From the NCBI RefSeq assembly GCF_002095535.1, contig NZ_MLJI01000002.1, positions 1,286,237 through 1,350,236 of the forward strand: a DNA stretch of 64,000 bases, in the 5' to 3' direction. A program made the position numbers and the translations under genes. This document shows, in pieces, positions 37,858 through 46,527 of this stretch (within the stretch, counting starts at the first letter, position 1; every line of letters begins with the position of its first letter). A model generated the notes under the pieces. That model was given only the letters and a program-made list of their open reading frames with translations. It was not told where the DNA came from and ran no database searches. This DNA comes from Pantoea cypripedii. Lineage in GTDB: Bacteria > Pseudomonadota > Gammaproteobacteria > Enterobacterales > Enterobacteriaceae.

Positions 37858-38211
37858 TCAGGAGGTGTAGTTTTTCCAGGGGTCGATATTCCCGGGGATC
37901 TGATCGTTCACTTTGTCCACGGCCGCGTCGCAGATTTCGTTCTCGAGTTTTGACAGCACCTCATCAAGGCTCGGGAACTCCGGGACAGTGACCGTGATTT
38001 TTTTGATACGGGACAGACAGGACTGCAGGGAGGATGAGACATTGTTTTCCCGCTGCGACCAGGCCGTCGCGGCTGTCCTGGCCCGCTCATAACCGGCCTG
38101 GCTACCCGCCTGGGCGGCATTTCCCGCCCGGCAGGTCGTGGCAGCCGTTGTGGCGGCAGAAAAAAGCACGAAGCCGGACAGGAGTCCGGCTTTAAGCATG
38201 GTATATCGCAT
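37858..38211 (-). CDS. traL: TraL small exported transfer protein, 117 aa
   Basis: A signal peptide, 'MLKAGLLSGFVLFSAATTAATTC', is followed by a helical domain with cysteines at 'CRAGNAA', 'LQSCLSRIKK' and 'ENEICDAAV'. There is no cysteine in lipobox context, so it is probably periplasmic. Either of the ATGs at 38211 or 38199 could start it. Assignment as IncI TraL rests on position between sog and traM and on size; its role is unknown. Confidence 0.68.
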   Translation of the reverse strand: MRYTMLKAGLLSGFVLFSAATTAATTCRAGNAAQAGSQAGYERARTAATAWSQRENNVSSSLQSCLSRIKKITVTVPEFPSLDEVLSKLENEICDAAVDKVNDQIPGNIDPWKNYTS

Positions 38212-38228
38212 TCTCTCTCCTTATCGGC

Positions 38229-41200
38229 TCAGCGGCCGGGGCTGTGGGAGTGTTCCTGATGAAGCGTTTTTTCCTGTCTGCCCTCCGGCTTTCGGGCGTC
38301 ATCCCACTGTTTCCACGTCTGCTCAAACCCCAGACGCTGAAACAGGGCATCATCCTGTTTTTCCGGTGTGTAGAGTCGGGCGGGAAGTGGCGCGTCCTCC
38401 TCCCGGCCTTTCAGGTGAAACGTCATCAGTTGAGGAGCGGCACGCGTGGTACCGTCCGGTTCGAAATTTACTGCCTGCCCATAACCGGCAAAGCGTAGCC
38501 CCTGATCAGTGACGGCATTAATGACCAGCTGGGTGTTATCTGCAGTAGGGGTGGCCAGCGCCGGATAGAGGGCACCATTAAGGCGGACCACACCCTGAAG
38601 ATGCTCACCGGCGGACTGAATCAGCAGCAGATCCATTTGTTTTGACTGACTATCCATGGAGGCCATAATCGGCGTGATATTCGCTGGCGCCGCCTGTTCA
38701 GGCGCTGTGGCACCTGTCGTATTCTGCGGAGCCATCACGGGATGACGATCTTCCCCGAGCCAGAAAAGGCGGTCTTCAAAGCGGGGTGGAAGTTTCAGGT
38801 CAGCCATATGGTCCGGCCAGGCCTGGCGGATTTGCTGCGTGAGTTTGCCGAACGTGTCGATCGGGAAGGATTGCAGTCGCTGTCCCTGTTCCGGACGGTC
38901 GTGGGCAACGGCGATACCGGTGGACGTGGCCACAAGGGACCAGTTATTTTTCACCCGCTCTTTCTCTTCACCCGGCACGGTCCAGCTGTCACGGCCATTC
39001 AGGGTCAGGGTCACCACGTCGCCGGCCTTGTGGTGTTCAACGAGCCGGCGCAGGTCCTGTCCCCAGTAAGTATGGCTGCCCCCGCGATTTTCCAGTTCGA
39101 TAAAGAAGCTTTTGCCGCGCTGCTCCGTGTTTTCATACATCGCTTCGCCGTAATTTTTCAGTACGGCCGTTACGCTCTGGCCAGGTGAGAGTGCTGATGG
39201 GGCAGGCTCCTCCGGTATCTCCGGCACCTTAATGGTGTTTGCATCCGGAGAGACAGGGGCTGAAGGTGCCGGTCCCTCACCCGGAGCTGGCGGTATCGGG
39301 GCGGGCGGCTTCTCTGCCTGCTGCGGTGTATTGCCCGGCGCAGTCGGTTTCGGTGGTACCGGCACCTGAGGCTGTTGTGGGGAATCAGGGCTCTTCTCCT
39401 GTGCGGCTTTTGTGGTCTGGTCCGCAGCCGCCTGCGGGGGAGCGTCCTGGGTGTGGCGATTCAGGTCCGGAGTCGGCTGATGAGGGACCACGGCATCCTG
39501 CGAGGCGCCCATCTTTTTACGCATCTCTTCGAGCTGTGCCCGCTGGGCCGGAATTTTCATGCGGATATCGAGGTCATGCTCAATGATGAGCCGCATGGCC
39601 TTTTCCTTAAACTCAGGGCTGCCGGTGAGTTCAATCACGCCGCCGTAGAATTTTGCGGCGACGGCCAGCGCTGCCAGCACCTTACGATCGTCCTGGCTGG
39701 CTCCGTTGCACATCTCCAGCCGGTTCCCGAGGTCGCGGAACGCATCCTCACCATCAAGCCGGTACAGCAGGGTGTTATCACGCTGCTCTTCCCACGTCAG
39801 GGCTTTGATGATTTTCTCAAGATCTTCCTTCTGTGGAGCCTCCGGCCGGCGGGGGCCCCACGACAATGCCGTCAGTCTCTTCTGCAGGGCCGCCCGCTTC
39901 TGCTGTGGCTTCTTTCTTTTCAGCAGACTGAGTGGTCGCTTGTTCCTGTGACTGTGATTCTTTGCCTGCCGGGCGGGTCGGATCCGGTTTTTCCTTCGCG
40001 AACGCACTCATATCAATGAAGGGCGTCTCCGGCTCCCTGTCGTCCCCGGCATTCGTGGCCAGAGCGCTGAGGTCGATGACCGGAACGGTGTCATCCACCT
40101 GCGGTGAGGTGACCGCCTCAGACACTGACGGTGTCTGTAATGATGCCTGAGGTGTATCACCGGGGTGTTCCCCGGAGCGACCGGCTTCCTGACCGGTTAC
40201 GGCAGCCTGTTCAGTGCTGTTCTCCTGACCTGGCACCACGGGCTCAGACGTGACCGGGGAGGATGTCGCAACAGGCTCACCCATTCGGATCTCCCCGGTA
40301 AGGTCCCGCAGGGTTTTTTCCGCATATGTGGCAATGTCGATATCGTGGCCCTGCGCCTGCAGGTCACGGCCGGTCTGTTCGAACATGGCCAGCAGACCAG
40401 CACGGTAGGCGGGGTCGGCATCTGCGTTCTGCAACAGGGTGGCTGCGTCGATCTCTGAACGGATAAAACGGGCAAGATCGCTGGCGGCCTGTTGTTCCGG
40501 CTCCTGTCGGGCGGTTAATGGCTCAGGGCTGGCGGTTACGGCTTCCCCTGCTGCAGCCACCGCTGCCGCCTGTGTGGTGATCTCCGGAGATGACGGCGCG
40601 GAGGCCGCCTCATCAGCAATCTGTTCCGCATAGCGTGTATCGAACTGTGCTTCCGTGGCGAGATTGCGCAGGGCTGTTTCTACAAATGTGGCAGTATCAA
40701 TATTACGCCCATTAGCTTTCAGCTCCTGGCCCTGCTGTTCAAACAGTGCTGTCAGACCAGCCTTATAGGCCGGATCTGCCTCCGCGTTCTGTAGCAGGGT
40801 CGCCGCATCGAGTTCCAGGTTCTGGAGGCGTGCATAATCCTGCACGGCCTGCTGTCCCTGTTCCGTCGCCAGGGCGGGGAGGGCTTCCGGCGGCGATGGC
40901 TGAGTCGAACGCTCAAGACCGGATGCCGGTGTGGCGCCCGGGTTTTCTTCGTTTTCCATGATGGTCTCCTGAACTGAGGGGGATGTGATGCCCGCGCGAG
41001 CGAGCGCCTCGCGGATATGAGGTTCCGCGCTGAACGGTGTTTCCACGCCCGCAGAAATCAACTGAATGTTGATTTCCTCATGGAACACCGCCCGGCCACG
41101 GCTGACATCGAGATCGTTAAAGTCGGTGAGCTTCTGGTCCAGTTCGGCAAGCGTGAAGGCCGGCACGATAACCTCTCCGTTCGTCAGTTCGGCGGCTTTC

Positions 41201-42204
41201 ATCGCACTGATAATGCCTTTGTTCTCCGGTTCGCCTGTCCGGGGATTCTTCAGTTGATGGTCGTTATCGGCGCAGAAAATAAAGGGACTGTCAGGCCAGA
41301 CGGCCCGGGCATTTTGCGCCACGGCAATCATATTGCCGGCATCGATGGTCATCAGTACCGGCAGACCGGAGGCTTCATGCAGGGAGGCGGCCGTGGCATA
41401 GCCTTCGGCGAACAGCAGCGGCTGACCGTTAACGGGTGTACCCATGGCAAACCAGTTTCCGGTTTTTTCACTGTCTTTCAGGATGCGGGCATCTTTCCCG
41501 CCGGTCTCAGGGATCCGCTGGTAGGACCGTATCTGCCCCTGTGCGTTACTGAATGGGATAACCAGTTCCCCTTTGGGGGTGATGCGCACGCCCGGCGCGG
41601 CATCCACACCTTTACGCGTCAGGTAGGGGGCAGTGGTAGCCTGTGGGAGTCGGGATACGTAGCGGGTGGCGTAACCGGCCTGGCGGCTATACTGCTGCTC
41701 CAGTTCACGGGCGTTGTCTTCCCGGGTCTGCTGTGCGTGCGCCCGCAGGTGAAGACGGGCAAGTGGGTCCATGTCAATCCCACCGGAATACACCCATGGT
41801 ATGGGCTTTTCATCGGCGCTGCGGTAATCGCGGTAACTCCCGGCAGGCCGGCCATCGAGAAAACCCCGATAGGCACCGCTTTTGCTTCCCTTCTTGTCAT
41901 TTTTTGTTGGAACACGCTGCCAGGTTCCGTCCATCACCGGCAGACCTTTGAGGACCAGTCCGGCGTCTTCCAGCTTCTGCGCAAACTCAGTGACAGGATC
42001 GTCAGAGTTCATCGACATATCATGGGGGCGGGGCAACCATCGTTCAAAATTATTCAGTTCCACGCCCGGACGGGCATACCAGAGCCTGTGCTCGATATCC
42101 CAGACAATAGCGTTCTGGCCATTTTCGAGACGCGGATGGGCCTTACTGGCTTCGTCCTTCTCTTCAGGAGGAACGGCAAGCCAGGTGCGGTGACTTTTTT
42201 TCAT
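38229..42204 (-). CDS. sog: Sog-type DNA primase, frameshifted, about 1325 aa
   Basis: The plasmid primase lies between traK and traL. ATG 42204 follows AGGAA. An N-terminal DUF5710-like segment, 'RTWLAVPPEEKDEASK...VWDIEHRLWYARPG', comes first. A toprim-type primase core includes 'FAEGYATAASLHEASGLPVLMTIDAGNM': EGYATA at residues 267-272 is the catalytic signature shared by Sog, RP4 TraC and P4 alpha. Next come two tandem copies of a 60-residue module ('DAATLLQNA(E/D)ADPAY(K/R)AGL'), a proline-rich region and an LPD7-like stretch, 'GGVIELTGSPEFKEKAMRLIIEHDLDI'. The frame breaks in a C5 run near 39855. Dropping one C joins 'DGIVVGP' to 'RRPEAPQKEDLEKI'. It primes the transferred strand. Confidence 0.85.
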
Positions 42205-42359
42205 GGTCACATTTCCTGTATGGGGAAAAAGGAGGTTTCAGTGCAGGTGCTGCGTTGCAGGGAGCGGGCTAATTCGGGACTGGTGGTTCAGGGCGTGACG
42301 GATGGCATGTCCGGAAACCAGATGCTGTGTAAGGGCGGTGTATGGCGCCTTTCATGTGC

Positions 42360-42646
42360 TCAGAGGCCAGTCCAGTCACGGGTGGTTTCCACAAAGTGGC
42401 GATACCACCATGGGCGACCGGAGGCGGTTTTTCCCCGAAGGGTACTGGCCAGGCGACGAAGCATGGTTCGCAGGCCCCAGCCGAAGAAATTCAGTGCCAT
42501 AAAAAAACCAGGATCCCGCTGCAGATGTAAAACGTCAGCTTGTAGGGCCAGCGGAACCAGGCAAGGTAGATCAACAGAAAGGGAAGTGGAATGCCGAAGA
42601 CGCTGACGGCTGGGGTGGCGTAGCGCCAGAATCCTTCTCGTTTCAT
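42360..42646 (-). CDS. traK: TraK (IcmT-like) protein, split in T7/A7 run
   Basis: ATG 42646 overlaps the traJ stop as ATGA. The first frame gives 'MKREGFWRYATPAVSVFGIPLPFLLIYLAWFRWPYKLTFYICSGILVF'. At the A7 run 42499-42505 (T7 on the coding strand), one extra base continues it as 'FMALNFFGWGLRTMLRRLASTLRGKTASGRPWWYRH'. The repaired product of about 95 aa has two membrane helices and the layout of IcmT/TraK. Without the repair the reading frame ends at a TGA after 'VFLWH'. Position next to traJ is conserved. Confidence 0.85.
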
Positions 42647-43803
42647 GCAGCAAGCTCCCGGGCAGTCAGAAAACGTGAAGCTTCATTGCGGGCCACCTCA
42701 CCCCGGAGATACAGTTCACGTACCTGGTCGACGATACGGCGTTTTTCATGAAAAATAATGCCATTTATATGAACCCCCCATTTTTCATGAGGCAGATCCT
42801 GTAACTGATGGCAAAGTGCATCATCAAATATGATGTACTCTCGCAGGGCACGTCGTTTGCCGTCCGTGGTCGGGATCAGGACCTGGTTCACGATGAATCG
42901 CATGATACCCAGTAACGCCCAGGCCATTGCATCACGGATCTGCGAGGGAAACAGCCCCAGCAGACGCGGGATTGTGTCACCCGGCGATTTGGTGTGCATG
43001 GTGCCAAGACAGAGGTGACCGGTCTCGCCTGCCTGCACGGCGGCTTCAGCGGTTTCAGTATCCCTGATTTCCCCAATTCCGATCAGTTCCGGGTTTCGAC
43101 GGACCGCAGAGCGCAGTCCCTCCGCAAAACTGGCCACATCACGCCCCAGCTGGGCCTGATGCGGCGGAAGAAGATCTTCCGTTCTGCCCAGGATATATTC
43201 GACCGGATCTTCGTAGGTCACGATTTTTCGGTCCGGCTGCGTGTTCTGACAGTAACGATACAGCGCCGCCTGCAGAGTGGATTTTCCGGAGCCGGTCTGG
43301 CCACAGATAAAACCGAGACCACTGTCCGGCAGCATGGCGGCGGCCAGGTCAGGCTCAATCCCCATGTTGAGAAAGTCGGGAATGGCTTGGGGGATGACCC
43401 GCATTGTGACGGACAGTGCCCGATCCTCGCGCGCGGAGGTGCCCTGGATGACATGGGTACGCAGGCGCACACGTTCTCCCCTGTCCAGCCCGTAACGGCC
43501 GTGAGAGTCCCCGTCAATCTGCACAGCCCGGTCAGCCGGCGTGCCTCCCTGAACACGGGGCTTGATTTCAAGTCCGAGCAGATCGTCCAGCATATTACCC
43601 AGCAAAGTGTTAGGTAATACAGACGCCGAGCAGCGGACACGGCGGGCATGACGACTTACTGACACCGGTGAGCCACCGACCAGATCGACATCACTGACAC
43701 TGTGCTTCGAGCACCAGGCAAAAAAGGTCCTGAACTCATCAGCGGTAAACGCGCTGCTAAATGGAAAAATCCCAAACTTATCGGGCAGGCCTGACTGGAT
43801 CAC
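42643..43803 (-). CDS. traJ: TraJ (DotB-like) secretion ATPase, 386 aa
   Basis: GTG 43803 lies seven bases after CAGGAG and inside the end of traI. Walker A, GQTGSGKST, is at residues 168-176. 'IVTYEDPVEYILG' is the Asp box, 'RRNPELIGIGEIRDTETAEAAVQAGETGHLCLGTMHT' holds Walker B and the His box. This is the VirB11-related DotB/TraJ hexameric ATPase of type IVB systems. It is not the F regulator TraJ. The frame is intact. Confidence 0.93.
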   Translation of the reverse strand: MIQSGLPDKFGIFPFSSAFTADEFRTFFAWCSKHSVSDVDLVGGSPVSVSRHARRVRCSASVLPNTLLGNMLDDLLGLEIKPRVQGGTPADRAVQIDGDSHGRYGLDRGERVRLRTHVIQGTSAREDRALSVTMRVIPQAIPDFLNMGIEPDLAAAMLPDSGLGFICGQTGSGKSTLQAALYRYCQNTQPDRKIVTYEDPVEYILGRTEDLLPPHQAQLGRDVASFAEGLRSAVRRNPELIGIGEIRDTETAEAAVQAGETGHLCLGTMHTKSPGDTIPRLLGLFPSQIRDAMAWALLGIMRFIVNQVLIPTTDGKRRALREYIIFDDALCHQLQDLPHEKWGVHINGIIFHEKRRIVDQVRELYLRGEVARNEASRFLTARELAA

Positions 43804-44623
43804 TGGAGGCTCCTGTTTTTTGTGTATTAACGGCAGGACGCCAGCGCGACTTTTGCAGTTCAAACGCGGCGTGTGTTTTGAGGCGGCGGATGCGATCGCC
43901 AGTCACCAGTTTCTGCCCGGTGCCGGTCACAGTCTGTTGCTGATCGCTGACTTCCGGCCGTGAAATCATGCCCTGACGCCAGAGGAGGGAATACAGCATC
44001 ATGCCTCGGTAGTCGCGGGTGAGCTGGTTCATGTTGGCCTCCAGCGTCATATCCGCGTTGTCCCGGCCTTCCTGCCAGCCCTCGCGCAGGGCATCTTCCC
44101 AGACCTGTCGCTGGGCACTGTCTTCCGGAACGACCAGACCTTCCGAGCCAGGAGTGGCAGTGGTCGCAAGCCCCCTGAGCAGCCAGTTGCGCCAGCCTGG
44201 CGGGTTACTGACAAACCGTTCCGGGCGGATAATGGTCCAGACTTTTGACGAGGTCCTGATTTGATCAGGCGTAATGTGCGCCACATCCTGTGCCTCATCG
44301 ATAACCGGGGGTAACCAGCCTTCCGGACTGATTAATGGTCGAAAATCATAGAGTGCGTTCAGCGTGGATTCGCGGGCATTCAGAGCCTGAGTCAATTCCC
44401 AGGCGCGCTGTGCTTTACCTCCCCGAAAACCCAGCGTTTTGCCTGCATCGGTAAGCATCTGCCAGCGGGTCTCTGATAACCCCTCCGGTCGCTGCCGTTC
44501 CGGGTTGAGCCAGGCCTGCATATCTGGCGGCGGATTGCCTGCACCGGAAGGTGCCGGTGTCCGGGTGGCTGCGCATCCGGTCAGGGAGATGGCCACAAGA
44601 AAAGCAGTAAGGAGGATTTTCAT
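43778..44623 (-). CDS. traI: TraI (DotC-like) lipoprotein, 281 aa
   Basis: The lipobox 'LVAISLTGC' has its cysteine at residue 17. ATG 44623 overlaps the traH stop (ATGA) and follows GGAGGAG. The mature part, 'AWLNPERQRPEGLSETRWQMLTDAGKTLGFRGGKAQRAWELTQALNARESTLNALYDFRPLI', is the DotC signature region, and 'GWQEGRDNADMTLEANMNQLTRDYRGMMLY' follows. It is an outer-membrane lipoprotein that, with TraH and TraN, forms the T4BSS outer ring. It is not F TraI relaxase. The gene is intact. Confidence 0.9.
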   Translation of the reverse strand: MKILLTAFLVAISLTGCAATRTPAPSGAGNPPPDMQAWLNPERQRPEGLSETRWQMLTDAGKTLGFRGGKAQRAWELTQALNARESTLNALYDFRPLISPEGWLPPVIDEAQDVAHITPDQIRTSSKVWTIIRPERFVSNPPGWRNWLLRGLATTATPGSEGLVVPEDSAQRQVWEDALREGWQEGRDNADMTLEANMNQLTRDYRGMMLYSLLWRQGMISRPEVSDQQQTVTGTGQKLVTGDRIRRLKTHAAFELQKSRWRPAVNTQKTGASSDPVRPAR

Positions 44624-45093
44624 TTTCTGCGGCTCTCCTCCTGCATAAAGGTGAGTTGCAGCAGACCCGGATATTGATGAAGAGTTGCACGCCATGCCGT
44701 CTGGGATTCAATCAGGCGCAGGACATTGGCGAAGGTCATATTCTGTACATGCAGCGTGACGGGCAACGGCAGGCGGACCCCGCTGTAATTAAACTGCAGG
44801 CCACGCGAGCGGGCCAGTTCAGTCAGCAGTTCCACTGCATCGCCCTCCCAGTCGAAGGACACGCTGTCACTGTTAGCCCGAATGATCCGGACAGCAGAGG
44901 GTCCTGGCTGAGCTGATGACCAAATCCCTCTGTCCCACATCCGGTATTGCATATGGCGGGTGACCGCAACGGATGATGCTGCACCGTAGCGATCGGCTGC
45001 ATCGGTAGGCTGTGTGGTCGGGGTGTGGTAATACGACTGGCAGCCGACAAGTAGGCAGACAGCCAGCATGCCAGGAAATATATAATGATTCAT
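44620..45093 (-). CDS. traH: TraH (DotD-like) lipoprotein, 157 aa
   Basis: ATG 45093 follows AAGGT. The lipobox 'MLAVCLLVGC' gives the lipidated cysteine at residue 18. The C-terminal domain, 'SVSFDWEGDAVELLTELARSRGLQFNYSGVRLPLPVTLHVQNMTFANVLRLIESQTAWRATLHQ', is the secretin N-domain-like fold of DotD. It is the first gene of the visible transfer operon; upstream DNA runs into linker 4. The ATGA overlap with traI suggests coupled translation. Confidence 0.9.
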   Translation of the reverse strand: MNHYIFPGMLAVCLLVGCQSYYHTPTTQPTDAADRYGAASSVAVTRHMQYRMWDRGIWSSAQPGPSAVRIIRANSDSVSFDWEGDAVELLTELARSRGLQFNYSGVRLPLPVTLHVQNMTFANVLRLIESQTAWRATLHQYPGLLQLTFMQEESRRK

Positions 45094-45345
45094 GATAATT
45101 ACCTTACCGGGCAGTGTTGCCGGCAGACAGTGAAGTACGGAGGGGAACAAATTTAGTGACGATATTTCGGGGGCAATGACAGAAGCATGACGTCACTGCA
45201 GTACAGCAAGCAGAAATGACAAGCCCGGCCGGCAGTCACCGGGCGGGCAGAGTGAGGAGCAGGGGAGAAGTATAAAAAGTATAATGCTCATCCAGAAAGA
45301 TTGAGCCTTTACCTCATCCGTGACGGGCGTTCAGCCCCCATTAAT
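45094..45345. other. Region upstream of traH
   Basis: The 252 bases between the traH start and the linker contain no convincing gene on either strand. AT-rich TATACT/TATAAT-like strings occur around 45270-45285 and might hold a promoter, but no clear -35 partner is seen. On the plasmid traG should end near here; its 3' end is not recognisable in this piece. Confidence 0.35.
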
Positions 45346-45357
45346 CTAGCTAGCTAG
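45346..45357. other. Artificial contig linker 4
   Basis: The fourth CTAGCTAGCTAG, placed directly against a truncated inverted rci copy. It joins the plasmid tra operon to the unrelated ICE piece. Confidence 0.93.
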
Positions 45358-45533
45358 CTCATCCATGCACTTCATCGACAGCGCTGAACGTTTAATAACG
45401 TTGATACGATAAAACTCCTGAAGATGACCACGTTTATGGACAGAGACAGCACTGAAATATTTATCCAGTGCTTTTCCAAGTGCCATTTTTTTTATTCGGT
45501 TTCTGACCGCCATCATACCCCCCTGAAAAAAAA
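45358..45533 (-). pseudogene. rci: Inverted partial rci copy at piece edge
   Basis: The minus strand encodes '[53 protein letters not shown]' and then runs into the linker. It is the same sequence, base for base apart from run lengths and one G, as the first part of the second rci at 46528 onward, but in opposite orientation and next to its own sfx-like site. Here the A-run has eight As and the frame is open from the ATG, unlike the complete copy. It may be a product of intermolecular shufflon recombination or an assembly chimera at a repeat. Confidence 0.75.
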
Positions 45534-45563
45534 ACGGAAAGATATCACATTGCTGCCAGACAT

Positions 45564-45584
45564 CACTGTCAATCCGGTGTGTGG
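45564..45584 (+). repeat. sfx-like site, ICE shufflon, left
   Basis: Plus strand CTGTCAATCCGGTGTGTGG with two extra matching bases before it. It opens the plus-oriented tip cassette and encodes 'CQSGVW'. It is inverted relative to the two other sites in this shufflon. Confidence 0.85.
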
Positions 45585-45800
45585 AAAACCCCGGCCCCCG
45601 GAGGCGGTCAGTATGTTCTCCGCAGGTACTCGTCAGACGGCTCACTTGTGCCGGATATCCAGGTGCTTTGTCAGGCAAACCCCGTTACAGGTGGATGTAA
45701 CTGCCCGGCCGGTGCAACGGACAATGCCTATATGACGGGGCAGTCGTACATGTTTGTGCCCTGGGATACGTATTTCGAGACGCATTTTTGCACATTGTGA
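45567..45800 (+). CDS. PilV tip cassette A (ICE shufflon)
   Basis: The frame starts inside the sfx site as '[40 protein letters not shown]' and ends 'YFETHFCTL' with a stop at 45798-45800. It has several cysteines, about 77 residues and no start codon with a ribosome site. It is a C-terminal adhesin module to be joined to a PilV constant region that is not present in this piece. Confidence 0.75.
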   Translation, partial: CQSGVWKTPAPGGGQYVLRRYSSDGSLVPDIQVLCQANPVTGGCNCPAGATDNAYMTGQSYMFVPWDTYFETHFCTL

Positions 45801-45837
45801 TTGCCTGCAGCCTGCCCTGAAAACAGGCAATGGGCCT

Positions 45838-46197
45838 TTACTGATACTGATTAACACCAAAACGGCCTGGAGAGCACCCCTCTGATGGCAGAGGGGTAGA
45901 TAATATTGTGTAAGCCGTATTCGCAGGAACTTCAAAAGTGATTGAGCCAGATTTTGACCATTCAGGGTTGTTATCATTACCGTAAGACACTGTTACCCCA
46001 TTAACGATTCCTGATAAATTCCATGTGTTTACGCACGCCCCATCTTTTACTGAGCGTGAAACAATGGAATTACCGCCCTGAGCATAGACGGTCATCGTTG
46101 TTGCTCCTGAATTGTATCCGTTGTACTGCGAGTCAAAGGTTCCTACATAGCTATAGCTACCGTTACTGATATTTCCCCGCCACACACCGGATTGACA
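45838..46197 (-). CDS. PilV tip cassette B (ICE shufflon)
   Basis: Minus-strand frame from the sfx site, 'CQSGVWRGNISNGSYSYVGTFDSQYNGYNSGATTMTVYAQGGNSIVSRSVKDGACVNTW', ending 'CSPGRFGVNQYQ'. It is longer than cassette A (about 119 residues) and serine/glycine/asparagine-rich with no resemblance to it. The two cassettes converge with about 37 bases between their stops. Confidence 0.75.
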   Translation of the reverse strand, partial: CQSGVWRGNISNGSYSYVGTFDSQYNGYNSGATTMTVYAQGGNSIVSRSVKDGACVNTWNLSGIVNGVTVSYGNDNNPEWSKSGSITFEVPANTAYTILSTPLPSEGCSPGRFGVNQYQ

Positions 46198-46200
46198 GTG
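46180..46200 (-). repeat. sfx-like site, ICE shufflon, middle
   Basis: The minus-strand match to CTGTCAATCCGGTGTGTGG. Identical in core to the left site and inverted to it, so Rci could invert the intervening 595 bases and swap cassettes A and B. Confidence 0.85.
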
Positions 46201-46209
46201 TGAAGAATT

Positions 46210-46479
46210 TCACTCACAAACCGCATAACTTGTGACCTGAATCGTCTGTTCTTTGGTTGAATCGCAATAGACATACCAGGATGAGTCACTTGTCGGAACA
46301 GAGGTTACTAACCACACCGAACCCTGCCCACTTGGACTGACACAATTTCCACCACCACCGGTCAGTTTTTTGGGGGCCGGACATGTTGCTGTGACACCTG
46401 CGAAGCGGGTCATATTTGCTGAGGCCGCAATGATATTCTTCTCATTCACTGAATTACTGGTCCACACACCGGATTGACA
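46210..46479 (-). CDS. PilV tip cassette C (ICE shufflon)
   Basis: Minus-strand frame running from the right sfx site, '[46 protein letters not shown]', to '[23 protein letters not shown]' with a stop at 46210. It has four or more cysteines, and the '[14 protein letters not shown]' motif resembles 'CESGEHLTGGGAQC' of plasmid cassette 1. This suggests that this tip class is shared between the plasmid and ICE shufflons. Confidence 0.75.
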   Translation of the reverse strand, partial: CQSGVWTSNSVNEKNIIAASANMTRFAGVTATCPAPKKLTGGGGNCVSPSGQGSVWLVTSVPTSDSSWYVYCDSTKEQTIQVTSYAVCE

Positions 46480-46482
46480 GTG
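46462..46482 (-). repeat. sfx-like site, ICE shufflon, right (before rci)
   Basis: A third identical core, in the same orientation as the middle site, 45 bases before the rci start codon. Direct repeat with the middle site, so recombination between them would excise cassette C. Confidence 0.85.
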
Positions 46483-46527
46483 ATGTCTGGCAGCAATGTG
46501 ATATCTTTCCTTTTTTTTCAGGGGGGT

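Noticed and set aside
41017..42606. Long plus-strand open frame of 529 codons opposite sog and traK
   Set aside because: It is antisense to a gene with clear primase motifs, has no ribosome site or recognisable domain, and crosses a gene boundary on the other strand.
3965..45357. CTAGCTAGCTAG as a natural dispersed repeat or restriction-type motif
   Set aside because: All four copies sit at abrupt gene truncations, and the string gives stops in all frames, as an artificial spacer would.
45844..46200. CRISPR-like array from repeated CAATCCGG units
   Set aside because: Only three copies per region, in mixed orientation and at the heads of coding cassettes; this is a shufflon, not a CRISPR array.
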